Shown here one piece after another: positions 1 to 7,147 of a stretch of 32,964 bases of DNA. The stretch covers positions 1 through 32,964 of the forward strand of contig NZ_QXMG01000063.1 in assembly GCF_003569765.1 (NCBI RefSeq), in the 5' to 3' direction. Position numbers and translations under genes: made by a program. Origin of the DNA: Caldimonas tepidiphila (GTDB taxonomy: Bacteria; Pseudomonadota; Gammaproteobacteria; Burkholderiales; Burkholderiaceae_C). The notes under the pieces were generated by a model. That model was not told the DNA's origin and did no database searches. It was given only the letters and a program-made list of their open reading frames with translations. The stretch's first letter is position 1, and the number at the start of each line of letters is the position of its first letter.

Positions 1-55
1 CTCCTGCCCCAGCCCGCCGGCTGATCCTCAGTTCAGCACCCCGGCTGAATACGTA

Positions 56-352
56 CCCTACAAGTTCAGCCGCCAGCCCACCGGCGACATCCTCGCGATC
101 GACCGCATCAAGGAGATCCGCGAGGGCATCCGCCACGGCGTGCGCAAGGTCAACATCGACACCGACATCCGGCTCGCGATGACCGGTGCGATGCGCCGCG
201 CGATAACGCGCGACCGGGGCGAGTTCGACCCGCGCAAGTTCCTGAAGGACGCGACGGTCGCGGCGCGAGATTTGTGCATCGAGCGCTTCGAGGCGTCCGG
301 GTGCGGGGGGCAGGGGAAGAAGGCCCGGCCTGCCCCCGGCGGGCTTCACTGA
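56..352 (+). pseudogene. fba: Class II fructose-bisphosphate aldolase, 3' remnant with internal deletion
   Basis: The reading frame is open from the window edge to the stop at 350-352. The recognisable part is the C-terminal end of a class II fructose-bisphosphate aldolase (glycolysis, gluconeogenesis, Calvin cycle). It includes the motif [20 protein letters not shown] and the block [19 protein letters not shown]. Upstream, residues [14 protein letters not shown] match the segment that in intact enzymes follows the GTSHGAYKF motif. Here that segment runs straight into [12 protein letters not shown]. In intact proteins about 40-45 residues, including HGSSSVP and PVEEI, separate the two. The junction lies at about 113-122, between two Glu-Ile pairs, consistent with an in-frame deletion. 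Sequence before about 56 does not resemble aldolase, and the end after FEASGC is atypical. I read this as a truncated pseudogene. The alignment is from memory of the family. Confidence 0.72.
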
Positions 353-358
353 GCCCGC
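339..358 (+). other. Perfect hairpin across the fba-remnant stop codon
   Basis: GCGGGCT (339-345) and AGCCCGC (352-358) are perfectly complementary with a 6-nt loop that holds most of the stop codon. A second hairpin, GGGCTC/GAGCCC, follows at 402-418. Neither has a clear T-tract, so termination is only possible. Confidence 0.35.
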
Positions 359-599
359 AGAGGGCAGGGACCCGGATCAGCTTCCGGCGACGGCGAGAGG
401 TGGGCTCCGGCAGAGCCCTTCAGGCTGCAGTCGCGGATTTTTGCTGCGTCAGTTTTGTTCAGCAGGATTCGATCTGCCCGTCTCCCCAGGGGAAATTTCC
501 CTCAGGTTCCATGATTACCTTCTGATTCGAGCTCGGTCGTGCCGTTGGTCTGCATGAGGGAATTTCCGAGCCAGGATTCACCATCTGTCCCGCGGAAGG
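353..599. other. Non-coding gap with two GGGAA(A)TTTCC palindromic motifs
   Basis: No gene is supported here. The stretch contains a perfect 12-bp palindrome GGGAAATTTCCC at 490-501 and a similar GGGAATTTCC at 558-567. Base composition is closer to that of the following exported-protein gene than to the C1 cluster. Confidence 0.4.
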
Positions 600-1163
600 T
601 CAGAGGCTGGACTGGCAGTTGTCCGGGTTCGGGTTCTGCCGGGTCGGGGTTGGAAATTGAAGTGTATTTTCTCTTATGTTGACATCGGTGCGGTCATCAT
701 AGGTTTGTATCTGTCCTTCTGGTACAGTGTAGCCCCCTTCCAAGATGGCGCTTGTATAGGTCACTTCCCTCAGGCAGAGCTTCCGGTTGCCGCCGCTGAG
801 GCACTTTTGCGCAGCCTCCGTGGGGCTTGCGGCGGGTGGCCCGGCCTCCAGAGAGGCAGTCACTTGTCCATTCAAGCCACTGCTGTAATCTCCTGTTGCA
901 GTCAGGTTCTGATCCGTTACTTGAAACGGTTGACCATGTGGCCTTTGATTGCCGTTATTAAAGCACTGATAGATTGCTGTCGCAGAAGCAGTCAGTAGGT
1001 AACTCCTCTCCGTGCTGTTCCCGAGTCCCGCCTCCTTGAAATTAACTACCAAGGCGCCGTCATTGTCGATGCTCCCGTTCGCAAAAATGAAATGTGGGTT
1101 CGCTGCCCATGCGCTTACTGCCGTCACGCAGGCAATCGCCGGCAATGTGAAATGACGAAGCAT
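600..1163 (-). CDS. Exported protein of unknown function
   Basis: A 187-residue protein. It starts at the ATG at 1161-1163 because a GGAGG ribosome-binding site lies 6 nt upstream and the protein then opens with a signal peptide (MLRHFTLPAIACVTAVSAWA, cleavage near residue 20). The frame extends upstream to another ATG, but that version would bury the signal peptide. The mature part begins NPHFIFANGSID and carries a block like ALVVNFKEAGLGN that I associate with small secreted proteins scattered in proteobacteria. It has four cysteines, the last near the C-terminus, and is rich in Asn, Thr and Gly. There is no enzyme motif. It is visibly lower in G+C than the C1 cluster and stands alone between non-coding stretches, which suggests recent acquisition. 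Function unknown; probably periplasmic or extracellular. Confidence 0.75.
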   Translation of the reverse strand: MLRHFTLPAIACVTAVSAWAANPHFIFANGSIDNDGALVVNFKEAGLGNSTERSYLLTASATAIYQCFNNGNQRPHGQPFQVTDQNLTATGDYSSGLNGQVTASLEAGPPAASPTEAAQKCLSGGNRKLCLREVTYTSAILEGGYTVPEGQIQTYDDRTDVNIRENTLQFPTPTRQNPNPDNCQSSL

Positions 1164-1773
1164 AATATCCTCCAGATAGGAAAAAGAATCAGGTCGGTGC
1201 ACGAAGGCGCCGGCAGGTGGCTTCATGTTTTTGAAGCCGCGATTGATTCTTTGTCTGCTTCACAAGCGCAGCAAGCAATAGGCAAGACGTTCACAGGGTA
1301 TTGGATGTCATGCGGAGGAAGTTATATTTTCCCATTGGATTGATATGTCTCTAATGCAGGATTTTCTTGGGGGAAACACCCGTGTTCATAAGGGCGATGG
1401 CAAGGTGTTAGGCCGAGAAAAGAATGCATTTTCGTAATTGGTTTTGGTGTCTAAATTTCTGGCAGTAGAGATATCTGCTCGATAACAACTGCTCAAGGAA
1501 AGGGAACTACCCAAATGGGTAATAGCAATTCCGATTGCTTATGTTCCATGATCGACCGATAGGTCGAGTGGAAAACGCCGGGAAGCGTTCCGTTCCATCC
1601 ATTCCCTCCAAATCCCGGTCAGGTAATCCGACGCGTAAAAGTTTGTTCGGTGCGTGGGAAGGAGAAATGTCGAGCGGTTCGACCGAGGGTTTTCCCGGAA
1701 GCTCTGGGGAGGTTGGGAATCGAGAGGAACTGGAAAAGACCCCCGCCCGAGGCGGCCACGCTTCCCAAGAAGC
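1164..1773. other. AT-richer intergenic region with clustered short palindromes
   Basis: About 610 nt with no convincing gene. The open frames here lack ribosome-binding sites and overlap the HAD gene in antisense. Between 1464 and 1567 it holds four short inverted repeats, each with a 4-nt spacer (listed separately). It probably contains the promoter of the exported-protein gene, but no clear -35/-10 pair could be assigned. Confidence 0.5.
1464..1567. promoter_or_regulatory. Cluster of four short inverted repeats, possible operators
   Basis: Four inverted repeats share the same layout of 5-6 bp arms and a 4-nt centre. They are AGTAGA-GATA-TCTGCT (1464-1479, one mismatch), TACCC-AAAT-GGGTA (1508-1521), AGCAAT-TCCG-ATTGCT (1524-1539) and TCGACC-GATA-GGTCGA (1552-1567). 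The arms differ from site to site, so one protein need not bind them all. They lie 300-400 nt upstream of the exported-protein gene. A regulatory role is inference. Confidence 0.35.
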
Positions 1774-2436
1774 TCACGCCTCCAGGATGCGCCATCCCCG
1801 TTGGAGAGCCAGCGCCCTCAGCCGCGCATCCGGCCGCACCGCCATCGGATCCGTCACCGCCTCCAGCAACGGCAGGTCGCTCGCCGAGTCGGAGTAGAAC
1901 CAGCTGCGCTCGAAGTCTTCGAGGCGCAGCCCGGCCTGCGCCAGCCAGCGGTGCACCCGCGCGACCTTGTGCTCGCGCCAGCAGGGCTCGCCGTCGATCT
2001 CGCCGCTGTAGCCGCCGTCCGGCGTGGCGAGGCAGGCGGATTCGGTCGCGAGCACGTGCCGGATGTCGAACAGCCGCCCGAAGGGCTCGGCGATGAAGCG
2101 GGTGGTCGCGGTGACGAGCGCGCAGAGATCGCCGGCCTCGCGGTGGCGGCGCACCAGTTCCTGCATCCCGGGGACGAGCCGCGGCGCGACCGCGGCCTCG
2201 AACTCCGCGGCCCAGGCCGCGACGGTGCTGCGCGGATGCGCGCCGAGCGGGGCGACCGTCGCGCGGTGCAGCGCGCGGATGTCGAGCCGGCCCTCGACGT
2301 ACTGCCGGCAGTGCGACAGGTAGAGCTCGTCCGCGTCCGGCGGCAGCACGCCGCGCCCGACCAGGAAGCCGGTCCAGGCCATGCCGCTGTCGAAGGGGAT
2401 CAGCGTGTGGTCGAGGTCGAAGAGGGCGAGCCGCAT
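1774..2436 (-). CDS. HAD-IB family phosphatase (SerB-like)
   Basis: A 220-residue haloacid-dehalogenase-superfamily hydrolase of subclass IB. Motif I is DLDHT (D7, D9 as nucleophile and acid/base). The conserved Thr of the middle motif lies in LVTATT, and the acidic metal-binding motif is SDSASDLPLL near residue 185. The family includes phosphoserine and histidinol-phosphate phosphatases; substrate cannot be read from sequence. It is the last gene of the run pabBC-phhB-HAD, starting 4 nt after the pterin dehydratase stop, so it is very probably co-transcribed. Related HAD-IB genes often sit beside folate genes in betaproteobacteria, so dephosphorylation of a pterin or related intermediate is a reasonable guess but unproven. 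Confidence 0.88.
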   Translation of the reverse strand: MRLALFDLDHTLIPFDSGMAWTGFLVGRGVLPPDADELYLSHCRQYVEGRLDIRALHRATVAPLGAHPRSTVAAWAAEFEAAVAPRLVPGMQELVRRHREAGDLCALVTATTRFIAEPFGRLFDIRHVLATESACLATPDGGYSGEIDGEPCWREHKVARVHRWLAQAGLRLEDFERSWFYSDSASDLPLLEAVTDPMAVRPDARLRALALQRGWRILEA

Positions 2437-2440
2437 CGGC

Positions 2441-2839
2441 TCAGTCGTACTTGAGATACCTGAAGCGCGGGTCGTCCGGCGTGCCCTCCAGCGGCGAGCC
2501 CTCGTCCCGCCCCGGCTGCCAGCCGACCACCTCCTCGATCTTCGCCGCCAGTGCGAAGTCCTTGTCGGTCACGCCCTTGGCCGCGTGGTTCATCAGCTTC
2601 ACGGTCACGAAGGCGTAGGACACGGTCAGGTCCGGGTGGTGCCAGGCCGCCTCGGCGAGGTGGCCGACGGTGTTGACCACCATCAGCGTGCTCTTCCAGC
2701 CGCTCGTCCTGTACTTGCGGCGGATCCAGCCGTCCTCGAAATACCACTGCGGCAGCTCCGCCTTCAGCCGCGCCTCGATCTCCTCGGGGGAGTAGACCTC
2801 GTCGGAGCCCGTCTTCCTGCGCCATTGGGATTGCGTCAT
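2441..2839 (-). CDS. phhB: Pterin-4a-carbinolamine dehydratase
   Basis: A 132-residue protein of the 4a-hydroxytetrahydrobiopterin dehydratase family. It carries the family signature HHPD (H67, H68) followed by H85 in KLMNHAAKGVTDKDFALA. The start at 2839 is chosen because a GGAGG site lies just upstream; a longer frame reaches back into pabBC and is Arg/Ser-rich nonsense. The enzyme normally dehydrates oxidised tetrahydropterins so they can be recycled. Inside an H4MPT cluster, between pabBC (19 nt upstream) and a HAD phosphatase (4 nt downstream), it more likely serves synthesis or repair of the C1-carrying pterin than phenylalanine hydroxylation. The N-terminal extension of about 25 residues is longer than in minimal family members. 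Confidence 0.9.
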   Translation of the reverse strand: MTQSQWRRKTGSDEVYSPEEIEARLKAELPQWYFEDGWIRRKYRTSGWKSTLMVVNTVGHLAEAAWHHPDLTVSYAFVTVKLMNHAAKGVTDKDFALAAKIEEVVGWQPGRDEGSPLEGTPDDPRFRYLKYD

Positions 2840-2858
2840 CGCACACCTCCTTGCCGAA

Positions 2859-4757
2859 TCAGTGCGGCTGCAGCTCCGCCGCCGCCTCGAGCAGCTGCGC
2901 GGGCAGCGCGCCGCGCAGCGCATTGCAGACCACGATGCCTTGCGCGCGCGCGAGCTCCTCGCGCCGGATCGTGCGCTCGCCGGCCTGCCAGCGCGGGTCG
3001 GCCAGCAGCCGCGCGCGCATCGTGCCGGGCAGCACGCCGTCGGCGAGCGGCGGCGTCCACCAGCGGCCGTCGAGCTTCACGAAGACGTTGCTGCGCCCCC
3101 CTTCGGTGAGCCGCCCGTCCGCGGTGAAGAACAACGTGTCGAAGGCGCCCCGGCGCTCGGCCTCGCGCACGCCGGCGTCGTAGTCGTCGCGCAGCGTCGT
3201 CTTGTGCGCGGCGAAGACGGCGGAACGGCGCACCGGCGCGGCCGACAGCAGCAGCCGCACCGGCCCCGCGGGCAGCGGCGCGAGTTCGGCGCTCGTGATC
3301 TGCAGGCGGCCGTCGTGCGACAGCGCGAGGCGCACGCGATGCCCGGGCCCGGGGCGCAGCGCGGCCGCATGCGCGGCCAGCCCTGCCCCGGCCTCGTCGC
3401 GATCGAGGCGGAAGCCCAGCGCCGCGGCGCTCGTGGCGAGGCGGTCCAGGTGCTGCGCCACGTGCTGCAGGCGGCCCTCGCGATCGGCGAGCAGCGTCTC
3501 GAAGATCTGGAAGCCGGGGTCCAGCCCGGTGAGGAAGCGGGCCTTCAGCCGGCATTCGTCGAACTCGGCGTCCGGCTCGCTGTCGAGCACGATGCCGGCC
3601 CCGACGCCCAGCCGCGCCGGCCGCAGCCCGTCCGCGTCCGCGGCGCCGAGCGTCAGCGTGCGGATCGCGACCGACAGGCAGAAGTCGCCGCAGCGCGCGC
3701 CGTCCTGCGGCGCGTCGATCCAGCCGATCGAGCCGGTGTAGAGGCCGCGCGGCGTGCTCTCGAAGTCCGCGATCAGCTCCATCGTGTGGTGCTTCGGCGC
3801 GCCGGTGATCGAGCCGCAGGGGAAGGTCGCGCGCAGCAGCTCCGGGAAGCTCATCCCGACGGCGAGCTCGGCCTGCACGGTGGAGGTCATCTGCAGCACC
3901 GTCGCGTGCGACTCGACCGAGAACAGCGCCGGCACTTTCACCGAGCCGGTGCGCGCGATGCGTCCCAGGTCGTTGCGCAGCAGGTCCACGATCATGAGGT
4001 TCTCGGCGCGGTTCTTCACGTCGGCGGCGAGCCAGCGGGCCGTTTCCTCGTCGCGCGCCGCGTCGCCGCTGCGCGGCGCGGTGCCCTTCATCGGCCGCGC
4101 GGTCAGCACGCCGGCCTCGTGGCGCAGGAAGAGCTCGGGCGAGCAGGACAGCACGTACTGCGGCGCATCGTCGCCGTCCACCGGCAGCGAGATGAAGGCG
4201 CCGTAGGGCACCGGCTGGCGCGCGCGCAGCCGGCGGTAGAGCGCGGCCGGGCTGCCGTGCGCGCGGCCGTCGATCCGGTAGGTGTAGTTCACCTGGTAGG
4301 TTTCGCCGGCGCGGATCGCCTCGTGGATGCGGTGGATCGCGGTGCAGAAGCCGTCGCGATCGACGCTGTCCTCGAGGTCGAGCACGCCGGCCGGGCCCGG
4401 CGCGTCGCGCGCCCCGTCGAGCGAGCGCAGCCAGTCGTCCACCTGCTCGCACGACAGGGGCTGCAGCGTGCGGAACATCAGCACGCGCAGCGCCGAGGCG
4501 TCGTCGGCGGGCAGCGCCCGCTCGCCGGCGCCGAGCAGCTTCGCGCCCCATTCGTAGTCGGCCAGCACCACCGCGTGCAGCCCCTCGCGCTGGTCGGCCT
4601 CGACTGCGGCCCAGGTGGCGTCGAGCGTCGCCGGGTCGGTGCAGCGGTGCTCGCGCACGAAGCCGGTGTAGAAGCGGCTCGCCGGCCGCGCGGGGCTGGC
4701 GTCGCGGTCGTCGAGCAGGGCGAAGACAGGGGGCGGAAGGCTCGTCATGGCGGACAT
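2859..4757 (-). CDS. pabBC: Aminodeoxychorismate synthase component I / aminodeoxychorismate lyase fusion
   Basis: A 632-residue fusion that makes p-aminobenzoate from chorismate. Residues about 100-420 are the chorismate-binding PabB domain, with RPMKGTAPR, KNRAENLMIVDLLRNDLG and the signature FPCGSITGAPK. After DPGFQIFETL the PabC lyase, a class IV PLP enzyme, begins; the PLP lysine is expected in AHKTTLRDDYD near residue 520. GRSNVFVK near residue 570 matches the usual N-E/S-x-N-x-F family block. Starts at 4757 and 4748 are both possible; neither has a strong ribosome-binding site. p-Aminobenzoate is the arylamine substrate of the mptG product encoded at the other end of the window, so placement here links pABA supply to H4MPT synthesis as well as folate. 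It lies 67 nt after fae2 and 19 nt before phhB. Confidence 0.95.
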   Translation of the reverse strand: MSAMTSLPPPVFALLDDRDASPARPASRFYTGFVREHRCTDPATLDATWAAVEADQREGLHAVVLADYEWGAKLLGAGERALPADDASALRVLMFRTLQPLSCEQVDDWLRSLDGARDAPGPAGVLDLEDSVDRDGFCTAIHRIHEAIRAGETYQVNYTYRIDGRAHGSPAALYRRLRARQPVPYGAFISLPVDGDDAPQYVLSCSPELFLRHEAGVLTARPMKGTAPRSGDAARDEETARWLAADVKNRAENLMIVDLLRNDLGRIARTGSVKVPALFSVESHATVLQMTSTVQAELAVGMSFPELLRATFPCGSITGAPKHHTMELIADFESTPRGLYTGSIGWIDAPQDGARCGDFCLSVAIRTLTLGAADADGLRPARLGVGAGIVLDSEPDAEFDECRLKARFLTGLDPGFQIFETLLADREGRLQHVAQHLDRLATSAAALGFRLDRDEAGAGLAAHAAALRPGPGHRVRLALSHDGRLQITSAELAPLPAGPVRLLLSAAPVRRSAVFAAHKTTLRDDYDAGVREAERRGAFDTLFFTADGRLTEGGRSNVFVKLDGRWWTPPLADGVLPGTMRARLLADPRWQAGERTIRREELARAQGIVVCNALRGALPAQLLEAAAELQPH

Positions 4758-4824
4758 CGTGAAGGGCCGAGATTCTCACATCGCGCGGCCTCGCGTGCCG
4801 CGCCGCGCGAAGACCCGGCTCGCG

Positions 4825-5358
4825 TCAGCTCCAGTCGTCCATGTCGTGCTTGATCCTGTGGCGGTTCGCGATCAGCTCCTCCACCGAGGGCTCGTTGGCG
4901 AGCGCGCGGCGGATCGCGAGCTTGGTGGCCTCGTAGTTGGTGCGGTACATGTCCTTCTTGTCTAGGTTCGGGTCCTTGGCGCAGCGCGGGTCGATCCACA
5001 CCAGGCTGATGATGCACAGCTCGTTGGCCAGCTCCTTCGGGATCACCCCCTCGATCAGGCAGTCCACCACCGCGTCGGCGGTGGCCGACTGCACCACGCC
5101 GCCGAACAGGTCGATGTTGGCCATGTCCTTGAGCGTGACCTTGGGCACCACCATCGTCGCCGGGCGCACCAGCTGGTTGCAGGCGCGGATCGCGAACATC
5201 GCGGTGTGGCCCTTGCTCTGCGCCATCATGTTCGCGAAGGCCTGGCCCACCGGGCCGTCGGTGCGGCCGATCAGGATCTCGGGCATCGCGTCGGTGTACT
5301 GGCCCTCGGCCGCGAGGACGGTGGCTTCGCCGGCATGGAAGAGATAGTTCTGGCTCAT
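4825..5358 (-). CDS. fae2: Formaldehyde-activating enzyme paralogue (Fae2 type), catalytic His absent
   Basis: A 177-residue Fae-family protein. True Fae condenses formaldehyde with H4MPT. The family core is clear: FANMMAQSKGHTAMFAIRACN, KPxT-like RPATMVVPKVTL, FGGVVQSA and YRTNYEATKLAIRRAL. Aligning LIGRTDGPVGQAFAN with [15 protein letters not shown] of the Fae encoded at 19864-20376 places Met25 where that protein has its catalytic histidine (His22, in VAHIDL). The two are about the same length. This protein is therefore unlikely to be an efficient formaldehyde-activating enzyme. It may bind the pterin or formaldehyde as a sensor, carrier or accessory subunit; methylotrophs are known to carry such Fae-like paralogues. 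It sits 40 nt downstream of fhcC, in the fhc operon. Confidence 0.93.
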   Translation of the reverse strand: MSQNYLFHAGEATVLAAEGQYTDAMPEILIGRTDGPVGQAFANMMAQSKGHTAMFAIRACNQLVRPATMVVPKVTLKDMANIDLFGGVVQSATADAVVDCLIEGVIPKELANELCIISLVWIDPRCAKDPNLDKKDMYRTNYEATKLAIRRALANEPSVEELIANRHRIKHDMDDWS

Positions 5359-5398
5359 GGTCTTTTTCGGATCGGAGAGGTGGGAAGGGAAAAGGGGT

Positions 5399-6214
5399 TC
5401 AGGCGGGCAGCAGCAGCTCGCCCCGGCCGCCGACCGCGAGGTCGCCGGCGTGGCGCCGCAGGCGCCGCCGCGGCAGGGATTCGAAGGGGCCGCCGAGCCG
5501 CGCCAGGTCGCGCGCGATCAACTGCCAGGCGACCTCGAAGTTCGCGCCGGTCTCGGCGAAGGTGGGGGAGATCGGGGGGACGCTGCCCGCGCAGACGATG
5601 CTGCCGCGGCGCATCCCCCAGGCGCAGTGCGCGCCGACGCGGCCGGCGACGGCGATGGTGCCGGCGACCATGCGCGAGCCGAGGAAGTCGCCCGCATCGC
5701 CGAGCACCGCGGCGGTGCCGCGGCGCATGCGGTCGCCGAAGCGCTCGCCGGCATGGCCGCGCACGAGGAGCAGCCCGCCGCGCATGCCGTCCATGCTGCC
5801 GGGAAGGGCCCCCGCGGCGAAGTCGCCCACGCTGCCGGCGACTTCCAGCCGGCCGCCCGCCATCTCGCAGCCGGCGTACATCCCGGCGTCGCCGTGCACG
5901 CGGATCTCGCCCGCGCTCATGCCGGTGCCGACATGGTCGCCCGCCGCGCCGCGCACCTCGATGCGGCCGCCCGCGAGCTGCCAGCCGATGCGGTCGAAGC
6001 GCGAGAAGTCTCCGTCGAGCACCAACGTGCCGGTGTCCTCGCCGCCAGCGACGACGCGGCAGAACTCGGCCAGCGGCACCATCTCGCGTCCGCAGGGCAC
6101 CGCCAGGCGCTCGATCTCGCCGGCCGGCATCCCGGCCAGCCGCGCCGGCTGCACCGCGCGCAGATCGACCCGCAGCGCGGGCGCCTGCTTCATGATCAAC
6201 ATACATGCGCTCAT
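5399..6214 (-). CDS. fhcC: Formyltransferase/hydrolase complex subunit C
   Basis: A 271-residue protein homologous to the C subunit of formylmethanofuran dehydrogenase. The middle of the protein is a right-handed beta-helix made of repeats such as GDFSRFDRIGWQLAGG, GDHVGTGMSAGEIRVHGDAG and GDFLGSRMVAGTIAVAG, the fold shared with the glutamate synthase C-terminal domain. In bacteria the Fhc complex transfers formyl from formyl-H4MPT to methylofuran and hydrolyses it to formate; subunit C is structural. The start at 6214 overlaps the fhcD stop in an ATGA arrangement; MLIMKQAP, five residues in, is a possible alternative start. It is last of the four fhc genes in the order B-A-D-C. Confidence 0.95.
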   Translation of the reverse strand: MSACMLIMKQAPALRVDLRAVQPARLAGMPAGEIERLAVPCGREMVPLAEFCRVVAGGEDTGTLVLDGDFSRFDRIGWQLAGGRIEVRGAAGDHVGTGMSAGEIRVHGDAGMYAGCEMAGGRLEVAGSVGDFAAGALPGSMDGMRGGLLLVRGHAGERFGDRMRRGTAAVLGDAGDFLGSRMVAGTIAVAGRVGAHCAWGMRRGSIVCAGSVPPISPTFAETGANFEVAWQLIARDLARLGGPFESLPRRRLRRHAGDLAVGGRGELLLPA

Positions 6215-7134
6215 TGCCCGCTCCCCTCGCGCATCAGTTCGCGCAGATGAAAGTGGAAGGGGCCGAGCTTGCCGCCGTAGTTGCCGGCGCCGATGCGCAG
6301 CAGCCCGGCCCCGGCGCCCGGCGCGTGCGGGCCGACGAGCGCGAGCATGCCGGCGCGCATCGCGCGCGCCACGTCCACGTCGCTCAGGCCGTCGATGACG
6401 ATCTCCATCACGCAGCCGACCTCGGGCGTCAGCACGCTGCGCGGCACGAGCGCCGTCAGGCTCGGGCAGTAGGCCTCGTTGGTCGAGGCGCTCAAGGATC
6501 TGTACTTGCTGCCCACCTTGGAGCCCGAGCGCACCACGCCGCCGGGGAAGGGCATGATGACGTTGGGCACCTGGCGCATCGCCGCGACCGCGGTCTCGGC
6601 CGCCAGCAGTGCCGCGTCGGTGTCGCGCGCGAGCAGCAGCAGGTTGCCGCCGCCCACGCCCTTGGTGACCGCGGTGGTCTCCTGCCCGACGAACTCGCCG
6701 TCCATCACCGGCACGCGCCAGTAGCGCACGCCGTCGATGACTTTCGAGATCTGCCAGCCGTCGCCGAAGAAGCGCAGGTTCTTCGCGAGCGGAATCGCCT
6801 CGCCCTCCGACAGGCCGGCGTAGACGGCGGTGGTCGGGCAGGTCAGCACGCACTGGCCGACGCGGCGCTCGACCTGCTTCGCGAGCTCCTTGCCGGACAT
6901 CGAGAAGAACAGCAGCGCGACGCCGGGGCGGCCGTCGGGCGTCTCCTCGGGGGAGAGCTCCCGCTCGATGCCGGCCTCGCAGCCGCAGGCGATCACGGAG
7001 GTGGCGAAGCCGGTGGCGGCCAGCGCCGCGTTGCGGGCCCAGGCGGGGGTGTGCGCGGTGACGACGAGCCGCGTGGCCTTCATCGGGAAGGCCTCCGCGA
7101 AGCTGTCGTCGATCTCGACGCCGTTCATCTGCAT
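6211..7134 (-). CDS. fhcD: Formylmethanofuran:H4MPT formyltransferase subunit of Fhc
   Basis: A 307-residue homologue of archaeal Ftr. It moves the formyl group between N5-formyl-H4MPT and the furan cofactor bound to FhcA. Recognisable blocks are EIDDSFAEAFPMKATRLVVT at the N-terminus, GFATSVIACGCEAGIE, CVLTCPTTAVYAG, the RFFGDGWQISK block and SKYRSLSASTNEAYCPSL. The C-terminus is AGNYGGKLGPFHFHLREL, typical of bacterial FhcD. AAGGAG about 8 nt upstream supports the ATG at 7134; MNGVEIDD two codons later is an alternative. It starts 13 nt after the fhcA stop and overlaps fhcC by the ATGA. Confidence 0.97.
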   Translation of the reverse strand: MQMNGVEIDDSFAEAFPMKATRLVVTAHTPAWARNAALAATGFATSVIACGCEAGIERELSPEETPDGRPGVALLFFSMSGKELAKQVERRVGQCVLTCPTTAVYAGLSEGEAIPLAKNLRFFGDGWQISKVIDGVRYWRVPVMDGEFVGQETTAVTKGVGGGNLLLLARDTDAALLAAETAVAAMRQVPNVIMPFPGGVVRSGSKVGSKYRSLSASTNEAYCPSLTALVPRSVLTPEVGCVMEIVIDGLSDVDVARAMRAGMLALVGPHAPGAGAGLLRIGAGNYGGKLGPFHFHLRELMREGSGQ

Positions 7135-7147
7135 GCAGGGTGCTCCT

